In this document: positions 45,456 through 55,884 of the stretch, piece by piece
Layout of the letters: the number at the start of each line of letters is the position of its first letter
Numbering within the stretch: position 1 is the stretch's first letter
From: JABURQ01 sp029243145
Lineage (GTDB): Bacteria; Planctomycetota; Planctomycetia; Planctomycetales; Planctomycetaceae
NCBI GenBank assembly: GCA_965660145.1
Contig: CBFHYX010000024.1
Location: forward strand, 7,278-71,277
DNA: 64,000 bases
Direction of reading: 5' to 3'
The notes under the pieces: generated by a model
What the model saw: only the letters and a program-made list of their open reading frames with translations
Database searches by the model: none
What the model was told of the DNA's origin: nothing
Made by a program: the position numbers and the translations under genes

Positions 45456-46502
45456 GTGCAAATCAATTGTCCGAAATGTCAAAAACCCATTGAATTGATG
45501 GAGACCATCAGTTTTCACGATGACGGTGACGATGAAACGGGAAATGAGAAAACTCAGATTGCTCAAGGCATATTTTGTCCAGAGTGTGGCCTGATTCCCT
45601 TCGAGTATCAAGCCTCGCAAAAGAGTCGCGAGATCGTTCCTCCCCAAGAGATGGTTTCGCATTTTCGTCTGATGCGACCGTTGGGGCAGGGAGGCTTTGG
45701 GGTGGTCTGGTTGGCAAAAGATGTCGATCTTGACCGACTCGTGGCTCTCAAAATGACATTCGCTCAAAAAAGTTCTGTAGCGGATTTATTATATGAAGCA
45801 CAAAACTCTGCCAAACTGAGGCACCCCAATATTGTTTCGGTTTTCGAAACCGGACAGACCGAACAGGGGCAAGCATTTATTGCGAGTGAATACATTGAAG
45901 GGCTGAATCTCAAAGATGTCCTTTCCGCCGGATGCCCGATATCAGAGACAACAAACGACCTCATGGTCACGATCTGTGATGCACTACATCATGCCCACCA
46001 AGTGGGGATTATTCTTCGTGATGTGAAGCCCGCTAATATCATGATAGATCATGATGGTGTTCCTTATGTTGCCGACTTCGGGCTCGCCAAGCGTGTTGCA
46101 GAAGAGAACGAATCGTCCAAGGGGTTAATCGTCGGGACCGCTCATTATATGTCCCCCGAACAGGCCTCCGGTTTGGACAATCAAACTGATCAACGAACCG
46201 ACATCTATGCCGTGGGGGTGATGTTGTTTCAAATGTTGACGGGCGAGCTTCCATTTCGCGGTAATACTCAGGCGGTGATGTTCCAAAAGACGCACCAAGA
46301 TGCTCCCTCTCCCAGATTATTACGTCCCTCCGTCCCCAAAGATCTGGAAACCTTGTGTCTCAAATGTCTCGAACGCGATCCCGATAAGCGGTATTCGTCG
46401 GCGTTGATCCTCAAGGAAGAAGTGCAGCGTGTACAGCAAAGAAAACCAATTCTGGCTCGCCCGGTGGCACCGTATTCGAGGATCGATTACCGTTTCTGTT
46501 AG
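45456..46502 (+). pseudogene. Ser/Thr protein kinase, truncated after the catalytic domain
   Basis: The GTG at 45456 (AAGGAAA upstream) gives 348 residues: an N-terminal zinc-ribbon (CPKC and CPECG), then a Hanks-type kinase domain with GQGGFGVVW, ALKM (Lys), LRDVKPANIMI (HRD altered to LRD, Asp kept), DFGLAK and GTAHYMSPEQASG. Homologs then carry 'ARPVSPLERLWRW', a membrane helix and a sensor domain. Here the sequence reads ILARPVAP, departs from the family, and stops 8 codons later. The next base region is another gene's interior, so the 3' part was lost at a junction near 46470. The kinase domain itself may still be active. Confidence 0.75.
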
Positions 46503-47812
46503 ATCTTGCCGCGTTTTGTGATGAGCAGAAACTGCGGATGCTGGTGGCGGGGAAATTCGTGAGTGGTGCGGAAGAGTTCCAGAAATATTCCACCGTCGAG
46601 CTGCGTTCAAAAACAATTACCACGGTTGAAAAATGGGATATCTACGCTCAATCAAAACTGACGCTGAATTTGTTCCGAGAGTCTGAGGATCCCGCCGATT
46701 CGCCGTCTCCTCGCGTCTTTGAAGTGACCGCCTATGGCCAGTGTGGTTTATTAACTGGTCCCGCACGTCGGGAAGTGAATCGACTGTTCGGCGAAAACGT
46801 CTATCATTTTACCGATTTAAGCTCGGCGACGAGTGCCATTCAATCGGCGCTCTCAAATCCTCAAGAGCGTCAACAAAAAGTTCGACAAGCTCAAGAAATC
46901 ACACGAGCCTCGCATTTGTATCATCATCGTTCAGAGCAACTGGTCGAGAGACTTCGCGATTTCGAAGGACAGCGCCAAGATCCTCGCGAAGCCGAGCACC
47001 GTCTGGCGTGGGTGATCGGATACGGACGCAGTGGGTCAACATGGTTGGCAGAAATGTTAGGGAGTTTACCCCGAATCAGTCGCTGGCATGAGCCGTACTT
47101 CGGTCGATTGTTACGACACCCCATTGATGTGCCCGATGATCGAGACCGACCAGCGTCGTTTTATTCGCGACGCTATGAGTCGGTGTTGTTCGACGGACTC
47201 CGCGATTTATTTTTTCAGATGGTCCGAGAAAGGTATCCGGCGTTCGGCAAGCATGCGTTATTTGTGAAGGAAGTGAATACTCCCGAGCTATACGCTTGGT
47301 TGAGTTCGTTGTTTCCCACAGGGAAAATGGTTTTCTTGACGCGTGATCCGTTCGATACACTCGATTCTTATCTCGATTTGCAGGCTCCCGGTTCTTGGAA
47401 CGAAGAGTTTCGTGAGTCCCATGAGTTCCTTTCGGAACCTAACGTGACGCGGACTTGCGAGCATCTCAAGTCGGCTGCACTTTCGTCGGTCGCAGCGTAT
47501 GAGGCGTTTCCAGAGACGCAGCGATTAAAGATCACTTACGAAAGTTTGCTAGAGGATCCCGTCTCGCAACTCATCGCGTGTGGCAATCTGGTTTCAATCG
47601 ATGTGAAACCAGGGGTGGCTCGCGAAGTCGTCGAGAGTCACGACTTCAGCAAGATCAAGAAGACCGGGCAGGGCCAGTTTCGGCGGAAAGGGAAGTCGGG
47701 AGTCTGGCGAGAATCCCAATATTTCACCCCAGAAGTCACCGCTTTAGCCGAGCAAATTCTCGGCCCCCTTCGCGCACGACTGGGATACACGGACACCACT
47801 GAGGCAGAATAA
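46472..47812 (+). pseudogene. Glycosyltransferase (CgeB-like)-sulfotransferase fusion, 5'-truncated
   Basis: In this frame family-like sequence starts at ~46472 (VFEDRLPFLLDLAAFCDE), with no start codon of its own. The first in-frame ATG is 46538. The left part (QSKLTLNLFRESEDP, RVFEVTAYGQCGLLTG, HFTDLSSATSAIQSALSNP) matches the C-terminal half of CgeB-type glycosyltransferases. The right part is a sulfotransferase with the PAPS loop WVIGYGRSGSTWLAEML, FVKEVNTPELYAW, VFLTRDPFDTLDSYL (3'-phosphate site) and FSKIKKTGQGQFRRKGKSGVW. Homologs should have an N-terminal GT half, which is replaced by the truncated kinase. The sulfotransferase domain is complete and might be made by coupling to the kinase stop at 46502. 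Confidence 0.7.
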
Positions 47813-47846
47813 TCTCGCCTTCGCTGTGTTTCGGATATCTCCGCTA

Positions 47847-49340
47847 TCACCCCGGCAACTGGGTCTTCCCCATCAGGAAGCGGTCGCATTCGCGAGCCAC
47901 TTGTCGTCCTTCATTGATGGCCCAGACGATCAGGCTTTGACCGCGACGACAGTCACCTGCGGCGAATACGCCGTCGACACTGGTCGCATACTGACCATAC
48001 TCGGCCTGGAAGTTACTGCGGACATCAGTCTCGATTCCCAGTTCGGCAGCAATCGTTTGTTCCGGTCCTGAGAAACCGAGAGCCAGGAAACAAAGATCGG
48101 CGGGCCACACTTTTTCGGTGCCGGGAATCGGCGTGAAAGGAGGTCCTCCTTCGGTCACTTGTTCCCAATCGAGTTCGACAGTTTTCAGAGCGGTCAGATT
48201 GCCTGCTGCATCCGTTTCGAATTCCAAAGTCTGGGTACTGAAGTGACGGGGATCGTTACCGAACTTGGCCGCGGCTTCTTCGTGACCGTAATCGACACGC
48301 ATGATGCGAGGCCATTGTGGCCAAGGGTTATTGGGAGATCGCTCGTAGGGAGGTTGCTGGACAATCTCAAAGTTTGTCAAGCTTTTACAGCCGTGACGCA
48401 TCGAGGTTCCCAAACAGTCATTACCGGTATCTCCACCTCCGATGACAATCACATCTTTGTCTTTTGCCGAGATGTAGTTACCGTCGGTGAGTTCAGAATC
48501 CATCAACGATTTCGTGTTTTGATGCAGAAAATCCATCGCAAAGTGGATTCCCTTGGCATCGCGACCCGCGGCTTTTGCAAAGAAGTCGTTTGGTTTGGTC
48601 GAACCGACCGCGAGGATGACCGCATCATTCTCGTCGGTCAGTTGCTTGGCAGAGATGTCTTTACCGATTTCAGTATTGGTAACGAACTTCACACCTTCGT
48701 CTACCATTTGTTTCACACGTCGTTCGACCACATGTTTTTCCAACTTCATGTTGGGGATGCCGTACATCAGCAAGCCGCCAATACGGTCGGCACGCTCGTA
48801 AACGGTTACGGAATGTCCCACCCGACGAAGCTGTTGTGCGGCGGCGAGACCGGCAGGGCCCGAACCTACGATGGCAACTTTTTTGCCAGTTTCCTCTTTG
48901 GGGAGAACGGGAACGACCCAACCTTCTTCGTAACCACGGTCAATGATCGAGACTTCAATATTTTTGATGGTGACTGGGGGTTCATTGATCCCCAGCACGC
49001 ACGAACCTTCACACGGAGCAGGGCAAACTCGTCCCGTAAACTCGGGGAAGTTGTTTGTTTTGTGAAGTCGATCCAAGGCTTCCTTCCAATGGTTACGATA
49101 GACCAGATCGTTCCACTCAGGAATCAAATTATTGATGGGACAGCCAGCCGCCATGTTGGCAATAATGCCACCGGTATGACAAAACGGAACGCCGCAGTCC
49201 ATACAGCGAGCGCCTTGCTTTTGGAGGTCTTTTTCGGACGAGTGATCATGAAACTCGTTCCAGTCGAGAATCCGTAGCAGGGGATCGCGGTCGGTGGGAA
49301 GTCGTCTTGAATATTCTTTAAAGCCGGTCGGTTTACCCAT
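47847..49340 (-). CDS. gltD: Glutamate synthase (NADPH) small subunit
   Basis: The 497-residue flavoprotein passes electrons from NADPH to the large subunit. It has the N-terminal Fe-S Cys set (ARCMDCGVPFC, GCPINN, RVCPAPCEGSCV), FAD fold GSGPAGLAAAQQLRRVGHSV and NADPH fold GGGDTGNDCLGTSMRHG, and ends FAAGDCRRGQSLIVWAINEG. The ATG at 49340 fits the MGKPTGFKEYSR opening of the family; a start at 49361 adds 7 unsupported residues. It lies 78 bp after gltB on the same strand, forming gltBD. It converges with the sulfotransferase gene, 34 bp away. Confidence 0.96.
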   Translation of the reverse strand: MGKPTGFKEYSRRLPTDRDPLLRILDWNEFHDHSSEKDLQKQGARCMDCGVPFCHTGGIIANMAAGCPINNLIPEWNDLVYRNHWKEALDRLHKTNNFPEFTGRVCPAPCEGSCVLGINEPPVTIKNIEVSIIDRGYEEGWVVPVLPKEETGKKVAIVGSGPAGLAAAQQLRRVGHSVTVYERADRIGGLLMYGIPNMKLEKHVVERRVKQMVDEGVKFVTNTEIGKDISAKQLTDENDAVILAVGSTKPNDFFAKAAGRDAKGIHFAMDFLHQNTKSLMDSELTDGNYISAKDKDVIVIGGGDTGNDCLGTSMRHGCKSLTNFEIVQQPPYERSPNNPWPQWPRIMRVDYGHEEAAAKFGNDPRHFSTQTLEFETDAAGNLTALKTVELDWEQVTEGGPPFTPIPGTEKVWPADLCFLALGFSGPEQTIAAELGIETDVRSNFQAEYGQYATSVDGVFAAGDCRRGQSLIVWAINEGRQVARECDRFLMGKTQLPG

Positions 49341-49418
49341 TGTCAGTGAATCCGTGATCAATATTTATCGTGGTGTGTGTTTTGGGGAATTCTGTTTCGA
49401 TTTGCCAAGCGGCGTGCT

Positions 49419-52400
49419 TTATCCCGCTGCTGTTTCTGCCGCGAGTTCTTTCAGAGCCCGCTTGTAATCAACCGGCATCACCTTTTTGAATTTTGGCAAT
49501 TCGGAATTCCAATTGTCGAGCACTTTCTTGGCGACAGTCGAACCGGTATAGCGGTAATGATTCTCGAGCAACTCGCGAAGCTCGGCAATGCATTCTTCTT
49601 CGGCCATCGCTTCGAGTTCCACCATCTGCATGTTGCAGTTCTCAAGCAGTTTTTCGTCCGGGTCGTAAACGTAGGCGATGCCTCCCGACATCCCGGCTGC
49701 CAAATTGCGTCCCGTCGGGCCGATGATGACGGCTCGTCCGCCAGTCATATATTCGAGAGCATGATCGCCGACACCTTCAACGACGGTTCTCGCGCCCGAG
49801 TTACGAACACAAAATCGTTCTGCCGCAATCCCTCGGAAGTAAGCTTCCCCTTCGGTCGCTCCGTACAAAGCGACATTACCAAGCAGGATATTCTCTTCCG
49901 GTACAAAGGTGCAATTATCGTGAGGGCGGATGATAATCTTCGCGCCACAGAGACCTTTGCCCACGAAATCGTTAGCGTCTCCTTCCAGATTGAAGGTGAT
50001 TCCGCTCGCTCCCCAAGCGCCGAGAGATTGACCGGCTGACCCTCGCAAATTGATGCGGATGGTGTCGTCTGGTAAGCCTTCGGCTCCCCATTTCTTCGAG
50101 ATGTGATGCGACAGCATTGTCCCAAAGGCTCGGTCGAGGTTTTCGATCTCAATCGGAAACTCAACAGGAGTTCCCTCGTTGAGGGCCACCCATGACTTTT
50201 CGATGGCTTTATTGTCGAGGACTTCATCCAGACCGTGATCTTGCGACATGGTGCAATAGGTGTCGACGTTTTCGTGTGGTGGCTGAGCGGGAGCCAGCAC
50301 CGCTGAAAAATCGAGTCCGCGTGCCTTCCAATGATCGATGGCAGTATTGGTTTCGAGCATATCAACACGTCCCACCATCTCGTTGATGGTTCGGAAACCA
50401 AGCTCGGCCATGATCTGACGGCACTCCTCAGCCACGAGGAACAGATAGTTGACAACGTGTTCCGGCTTACCCTCGAACTTCTTACGAAGTTCAGGGTCTT
50501 GCGTGGCAATTCCCACGGGGCACGTGTTGAGATGGCATTTCCGCATCATGATGCACCCCATCGTGATCAGTGGTGCGGTGGCAAAGCCATATTCTTCCGC
50601 TCCGAGCAATGTGGCCATCACCACATCGCGACCGGTTTTCAGTTGTCCATCGGTCTGAATGCGAACGCGGCTACGCAAGTCATTCATGACGAGTGTCTGG
50701 TGGGTTTCCGAGAGCCCGAGTTCCCAAGGCAAGCCTGCATGCTTCACTGAGGTCAGCGGCGAAGCTCCTGTCCCACCATCGTGACCGGCGATTAAAATGT
50801 TATCGGCTTTTCCTTTGGCAACTCCCGCGGCAATCGTTCCAACACCCACCTCAGAAACCAGTTTCACACTGACACGTGCAGACGGGTTGGCGTTCTTCAA
50901 GTCGAAGATCAATTGCGAGAGGTCTTCAATCGAATAGATGTCGTGGTGCGGAGGAGGTGAAATCAAGCCGACACCAGGAGTCGAGTGGCGTGTGGCGGCA
51001 ATAATCTTGTTGACCTTATGACCGGGCAGTTCTCCTCCTTCACCGGGCTTGGCTCCTTGAGCCATCTTGATTTGTAACTCATCGGCGTTGGTGAGATAGT
51101 AACTGGTCACGCCAAATCGACCAGACGCGACTTGTTTGATCGCTGAACGCTTGGAGTCGCCGTTTTCCATCGGCTCGAAGCGAGCGTAATCTTCGCCTCC
51201 TTCGCCCGTGTTACTCTTTCCACCGAGACGATTCATGGCAATCGCCAATGTCTCGTGGGCCTCTGCAGAAATTGAACCGTAACTCATCGCTCCGGTACAA
51301 AATCGTTTAACGATTTCCGCAGCCGGTTCGACTTCTTCAATCGGAACAGGAGTTCCTGTCTTGAACTTGAGTAAGCCACGCAATTGGCATTGGCGAGTCG
51401 ATTCTTCGTTGACCAACTTCGCGAAACGGGCATAGGCATTTTTGTCGCCCGTTCGAGCCGCGTTTTGAATCTCGGAGATTGTAAATGGATTCCAGGAGTG
51501 ATTTTCACCCGTTTTACGCCAAGCAAACAATCCCGGATTTGGCAATATGGGCAAACGATTTTCAGCACGTTCTGGAAAACCGAGATTGTGCCGGCGAATC
51601 GCTTCGTCCGCGAGAACATCGAAGCCAATACCCTTGATCCGAGAGGCCGTTCCCCGGAAGCATTTTTCGATGACTTCTTCGTTCAGCCCAACAGCCTCGA
51701 AGATTTGTGCTCCTTTGTAGCTTTGCAAGGTGGAAATGCCCATCTTGGCCATCACTTTGAGAATGCCCTGTTTCGTCGCTTTGCGATAGCGTTCGACAAT
51801 GCGTGCATCTGTGTACGTTTCTTCGAGCAGACCATCTTCGCGTGCTTGGATGAGTGCTTCAATCGCAAGATAAGGATTGATTGCATCGGCACCAAATCCG
51901 GTCAACAAACAGAAGTGATGGACTTCACGGGCTTCTCCGGTTTCGACCACAATCCCGATGCGGGTTCGTAATTGATTGCGGACGAGATAATGATGAAGAG
52001 CCCCCGTGGCCAACAAGGCAGAGACCGCAACGCGATCTTGTCCCACATTTCGGTCGGATAATAGTACCAGTGTGAATCCGTCGGTGATGGCCTGATCGGC
52101 TTCCTGACAGATACGGTCAATGGTCGTTTTGATTCCGTCCGGTCCTTCCGAACGGTCAAAAGTCATATCGATCGTTTTGGTTTTCCAACCGCGATAATCG
52201 AGAGCTTTGAGAGATGCCAATTCTGGCTTCGACAAAATGGGGTGGGGGATCAACAGACGATGGCACTGTTCTTCGGTCGTTTCCAGCAAATTGCCTTCGG
52301 GACCGATAAAACACTCCAGCGACATGATGATTTCTTCCCGCGTCGAATCGATGGGCGGGTTTGTCACTTGAGCAAACAGTTGTTTGAAGTAATCGTACGA

Positions 52401-54002
52401 CATTCTCGGCTGATCGCTGAGAACAGCCAGAGCCGCATCGTCTCCCATCGAACCGAGAGGATCTTTCACCGTGCGGATCATGGGCATCAGCATGAACTGT
52501 AAAGTTTCAATCGAGTAACCAAATGACTGCATCCGATTAAGCAACTCGTTGGTGTCGTAATCGGGAGTCACTTCCTGTTGGGGAAGTTCGTTGAGCGTAA
52601 TGCGTTGATTTTTGAGCCACTCGGTATAAGGACGACGAGTGGCGTAGTCGTGCTTCAATTCGTCATCAGAGATGATTCGCTGGGCTTCAAAGTCGACGAG
52701 GAACATTTTTCCGGGCTGCAAACGTCCTTTGATTTTGACGTTCTTGGGTTCCACATCCAACACTCCCACTTCGCTCGCCATGATCACTTTATCATCGTGC
52801 GTGACGTAAAAACGGCTGGGACGAAGTCCGTTTCGGTCGAGTGTCGCACCGATATATTTTCCATCAGTGAAGCAGATCGACGCCGGGCCGTCCCACGGTT
52901 CCTGAATCGCAGAGTGGTATTCGTAGAACGCACGTTTTTCTTCCGAGAAATTATGATGATTCTGCCACGCTTCGGGAATCATCATCATCATGGCTTCAGG
53001 GATCTCGCGACCCGCATGCAATAACATCTCGAGTGCGTTATCGAAGTTCCCGGAGTCCGAACAGGTCGGATCGCAAATCGGGAAGATCTTTTGCAACTCG
53101 TCGCCAAACAGTTCGCTCTTCATCACGCCTTGGCGAGCGGTTAACCAGTTGACGTTGCCGCGAAGTGTATTGATCTCGCCGTTATGGCTCATGAATCGAC
53201 AAGGTTGAGCACGGTCCCACGATGGAAAAGTGTTGGTCGAAAAACGTGAGTGGACCATCGCCAGATGACTCTCGAAATCAGGGTCATGCAAGTCGGTGTA
53301 ATACTTGAAGACCTGTTCGGAAGTCAGCATCCCTTTGTAGATAATGACCTTCGTTGATAACGAACACATATAGAACTTGGTTTCGTCGGCGATCTTCTCA
53401 AAATGGATCTTGTTCGATGATCGTTTGACGATCAGAAATAATTGGCGTTCGAGTGCCTCTTTGTCGAGCCCCTCAGCGGCACCGATAAAGATTTGTTCGA
53501 TGTGCGGTTCCGACAGCATGGCGGTCTTGCCGACGTTGGCTCCTTCGCCATCAACGGGCATCTTTCGCCAACCGAGCAGAGTTTGCCCCTGCTCTTGAAT
53601 GATCTCTTCAACGAGATGCTTACACTGAGCGCGTAGTGTTTCATCGTGTGGAAGAAAGATGTTTCCGACGCCGTATTTACCATCTTCGGGGAGATCGATG
53701 CCTAGGTCGCTTTTGGCCACTTTCCGTAAGAATTTATACGGCAACCCGGTCAGCATACCGGCTCCGTCTCCGGTGTTGGCATCGCAACCACAGCCACCAC
53801 GATGATCCATATGACGCAACACGCGTTCGGCATCCATGATAATCTGATGAGACGGTTCGCCTTTGATATTTGCGACGAAGCCAATTCCGCAGTTATCATG
53901 CTCATTCGCAGGGTCGTACAAACCGGTTTCTCCGGGTCGCCCCAGTTGTTGGCGAGTTTCAGATTGCGGAACAGGCAGATGATCGGTATTCGATGTCGTC
54001 AT
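49419..54002 (-). CDS. gltB: Glutamate synthase (NADPH) large subunit
   Basis: The 1527-residue enzyme makes two glutamates from glutamine and 2-oxoglutarate. After a ~37-residue propeptide the N-terminal nucleophile Cys38 (DNCGIGFVANIKGE) begins the glutaminase domain. Next come the central domain and the FMN-binding domain (RFCTGAMSYGSISAEAHETL, VGLISPPPHHDIYSIEDL, HDGGTGASPLTSVKHAGLPW, 3Fe-4S Cys in CIMMRKCHLNTCPVGIA), and the C-terminal GXGXG beta-helix (GRAVIIGPTGRNLAAGMSGG). Length matches bacterial GltB. gltD follows on the same strand. A LysR-type regulator gene sits 150 bp upstream in the same direction. Confidence 0.97.
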   Translation of the reverse strand: MTTSNTDHLPVPQSETRQQLGRPGETGLYDPANEHDNCGIGFVANIKGEPSHQIIMDAERVLRHMDHRGGCGCDANTGDGAGMLTGLPYKFLRKVAKSDLGIDLPEDGKYGVGNIFLPHDETLRAQCKHLVEEIIQEQGQTLLGWRKMPVDGEGANVGKTAMLSEPHIEQIFIGAAEGLDKEALERQLFLIVKRSSNKIHFEKIADETKFYMCSLSTKVIIYKGMLTSEQVFKYYTDLHDPDFESHLAMVHSRFSTNTFPSWDRAQPCRFMSHNGEINTLRGNVNWLTARQGVMKSELFGDELQKIFPICDPTCSDSGNFDNALEMLLHAGREIPEAMMMMIPEAWQNHHNFSEEKRAFYEYHSAIQEPWDGPASICFTDGKYIGATLDRNGLRPSRFYVTHDDKVIMASEVGVLDVEPKNVKIKGRLQPGKMFLVDFEAQRIISDDELKHDYATRRPYTEWLKNQRITLNELPQQEVTPDYDTNELLNRMQSFGYSIETLQFMLMPMIRTVKDPLGSMGDDAALAVLSDQPRMSYDYFKQLFAQVTNPPIDSTREEIIMSLECFIGPEGNLLETTEEQCHRLLIPHPILSKPELASLKALDYRGWKTKTIDMTFDRSEGPDGIKTTIDRICQEADQAITDGFTLVLLSDRNVGQDRVAVSALLATGALHHYLVRNQLRTRIGIVVETGEAREVHHFCLLTGFGADAINPYLAIEALIQAREDGLLEETYTDARIVERYRKATKQGILKVMAKMGISTLQSYKGAQIFEAVGLNEEVIEKCFRGTASRIKGIGFDVLADEAIRRHNLGFPERAENRLPILPNPGLFAWRKTGENHSWNPFTISEIQNAARTGDKNAYARFAKLVNEESTRQCQLRGLLKFKTGTPVPIEEVEPAAEIVKRFCTGAMSYGSISAEAHETLAIAMNRLGGKSNTGEGGEDYARFEPMENGDSKRSAIKQVASGRFGVTSYYLTNADELQIKMAQGAKPGEGGELPGHKVNKIIAATRHSTPGVGLISPPPHHDIYSIEDLSQLIFDLKNANPSARVSVKLVSEVGVGTIAAGVAKGKADNILIAGHDGGTGASPLTSVKHAGLPWELGLSETHQTLVMNDLRSRVRIQTDGQLKTGRDVVMATLLGAEEYGFATAPLITMGCIMMRKCHLNTCPVGIATQDPELRKKFEGKPEHVVNYLFLVAEECRQIMAELGFRTINEMVGRVDMLETNTAIDHWKARGLDFSAVLAPAQPPHENVDTYCTMSQDHGLDEVLDNKAIEKSWVALNEGTPVEFPIEIENLDRAFGTMLSHHISKKWGAEGLPDDTIRINLRGSAGQSLGAWGASGITFNLEGDANDFVGKGLCGAKIIIRPHDNCTFVPEENILLGNVALYGATEGEAYFRGIAAERFCVRNSGARTVVEGVGDHALEYMTGGRAVIIGPTGRNLAAGMSGGIAYVYDPDEKLLENCNMQMVELEAMAEEECIAELRELLENHYRYTGSTVAKKVLDNWNSELPKFKKVMPVDYKRALKELAAETAAG

Positions 54003-54152
54003 AGTCGGTCTCTATGTATTTCAAATCGCAAGTGATTGTGTTTGGTTGTTTTTGATCTCTATGTTTTGGTTTGCCGGGATGGAGACCCCGCGAGTTTCAT
54101 CTGTGTTCCATTGCTGGAAGAAAAAACCGCGAAGTCAGCATCTCCGCGAGTC

Positions 54153-55097
54153 TCAGGTTTGCCGGAAGGCAACCGTCGGTTTGACGGGTGTTCCTGTTGC
54201 AATTCCCATCGGCTTCCCATCCGATTTCAGCAACTCGATAAATTTTCGAGCTGCCGGAGAAAATCGCCGCCTGCGTTTGGAGACGATTCCCAAAGGTCTC
54301 GTCCAATCGATATCGGTAATGGGGATGGCATGAAGTAACTCAAGCTCAACTTCTCGCTCGACTGTTTCCAGCGGCAGAAAGGCAATTCCGCTGCCGATTT
54401 CCACATCCCGTTTGATGTTCTCAATATTATCGAATTCGTGCCGAATCTTCAGTCCCACGCCAGCCTTTTTCAGCCATCGATCCAGTTTTTTCCGAATTGG
54501 AAGCTCGCTCGTAAAGGCAATCCACGATTCTCCTTCCAATTCTCGGAGAGAAACTTGGTCGCGTTCGCAGAGTGGGTGACCCGCAGGGACCACCAGTTGA
54601 ATCGATTGTTCCTGCCAAGGTTCTGATTGAAATTCGCCCGATTCCTTCGGGAACGAAACTAAACCCAGCTCAGCCGATTCTTCCCTCACATGTTGATACA
54701 CGACATCCGGGTGAGCATACTCAACCTCAATCACAGCATCGGGATACAGCTCTTGGAACGCCTTAATATAGCCATCCATACGGAGTAGGCCGATGGAGTA
54801 AATCGCCGAGATTCGCAGTGTTCCTGCTGTGACGCGATTTTCGATCTCTTGGACGTTCTGCTCGAGCTTGTCTAGTGAAGACAGAATCCCCCGAACACCA
54901 TCCAAGTAGTATTTCCCGGCTTCCGTCAGCCCCAGCGGACGTTGTGACCGGTCAATTAACCGACAATTCAGTTTATCTTCCAGCGCATGCACGGCCTGAG
55001 AAACTGCGGGCTGCGAGATCTGATGCAGTTCTGCCGCTTTGGAAAAAGAGCGGCACGCAGCAACATCGCAGAAGATTTTGACGTTTCGCAGGTGCAT
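54153..55097 (-). CDS. LysR-family transcriptional regulator
   Basis: The 314-residue protein has an N-terminal winged helix (FCDVAACRSFSKAAELHQIS, QPAVSQAVHALEDKL) and a type 2 periplasmic-binding-fold effector domain (TLRISAIYSIGLLRMDGYIK, LELGLVSFP-like AELGLVSFPKESGEF, SGIAFLPLETVE). Its position directly upstream of gltB on the same strand recalls GltC-type control of glutamate synthase, though GltC in Bacillus is divergent. The link is inference. It may also autoregulate from the 55098-55332 region. The C-terminal tail after the effector domain is short and unconserved. Confidence 0.9.
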   Translation of the reverse strand: MHLRNVKIFCDVAACRSFSKAAELHQISQPAVSQAVHALEDKLNCRLIDRSQRPLGLTEAGKYYLDGVRGILSSLDKLEQNVQEIENRVTAGTLRISAIYSIGLLRMDGYIKAFQELYPDAVIEVEYAHPDVVYQHVREESAELGLVSFPKESGEFQSEPWQEQSIQLVVPAGHPLCERDQVSLRELEGESWIAFTSELPIRKKLDRWLKKAGVGLKIRHEFDNIENIKRDVEIGSGIAFLPLETVEREVELELLHAIPITDIDWTRPLGIVSKRRRRFSPAARKFIELLKSDGKPMGIATGTPVKPTVAFRQT

Positions 55098-55332
55098 TTA
55101 AGGTATAACTGATTGCTTATGGAAGAGTGTGGCACGATAAGAAATCCTGATGCCAAATTATGGCGAGTGTCCCCGGAGAGGTCAAGGGGGCAGGGAAGGA
55201 ACGCATTTCAGCTGCGAAAAACATTTCCTCTGAATTACTGTCTGCTTTATGGTAGAGGTTGATCCAATCATCTTCTGAAATGAATTTCACTATTGATTCT
55301 GGCTGACAATGTGAGGTCTGAGGTTCTTGCCC

Positions 55333-55872
55333 ATGAAAAAATTACTGCGAAAAAAGTATCTCATTCCGCTCGCCATTCTGGCAGTAATCATTGGCCTTGC
55401 ACGTTATAGGTATCACCAAATCTATCCCTATGGCTGGAGCCATTTCTGTGAGACGCAGCTTTCATTTGCTCTTAGAGATTATGCAGATCGACATGGAGGA
55501 AAATTCCCCCGCGGCGGTTCATCCCCCGAAGCCTCTCTAGGCTTACTCTACCCTCACGACGCCAATGCTTATCTTCTCTCCGGTAAGAGAGCGCCTCCTG
55601 AACAAACGGAAAAGGTCTTGGTAAGTGGTGGAACACTCACTCCTGAAACTTGCGGCTGGCATTACGTCGAAGGTCTCACGATAGATGACAATCCCGAACT
55701 GGCTCTTTTTTTGTGCAAAGAACCGCTTGGTCACAATGGCGAATTGAGTGAGGGGCATATCGTTTGAGAAATTAATGCCATCAAAGAATTTATCCCGCTC
55801 GACGAATGGGACCAGTTTCTGAAAGTCTAGGAAGAGTTGCGAAGTCAAATTGATCGTGTTGTTGAAGAGTGA
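55333..55872 (+). pseudogene. Planctomycete membrane-anchored protein with in-frame TGA and TAG
   Basis: The ATG at 55333 starts one membrane helix (KYLIPLAILAVIIGLARYRY) and a conserved exported region: YGWSHFCETQLSFALRDYAD, GLLYPHDANAYLLSGKRAPP, LTPETCGWHYVEGLTIDDNP, LGHNGELSEGHIV. A TGA follows at 55765-55767. The frame continues EINAIKEFIPLDEWDQFLKV, TAG at 55828-55830, then EELRSQIDRVVEE to a TGA at 55870-55872. The post-stop parts look like the normal end of this family ('eW..FL..Qe.L'). CGA-to-TGA (or TGG-to-TGA) and CAG-to-TAG would explain the stops. As read, the protein ends after 144 residues. Confidence 0.75.
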
Positions 55873-55884
55873 GCGTCACCTCAA

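Noticed and set aside
48159..49277. A 372-codon plus-strand frame
   Set aside because: It lies antisense within gltD, whose protein is unambiguous; the His/Arg/Phe-rich translation is a shadow.
4522..55872. Genetic-code reassignment to explain in-frame stops
   Set aside because: TAA, TGA and TAG all occur inside frames, while the same codons end many intact genes here; a one-codon reassignment cannot explain this.
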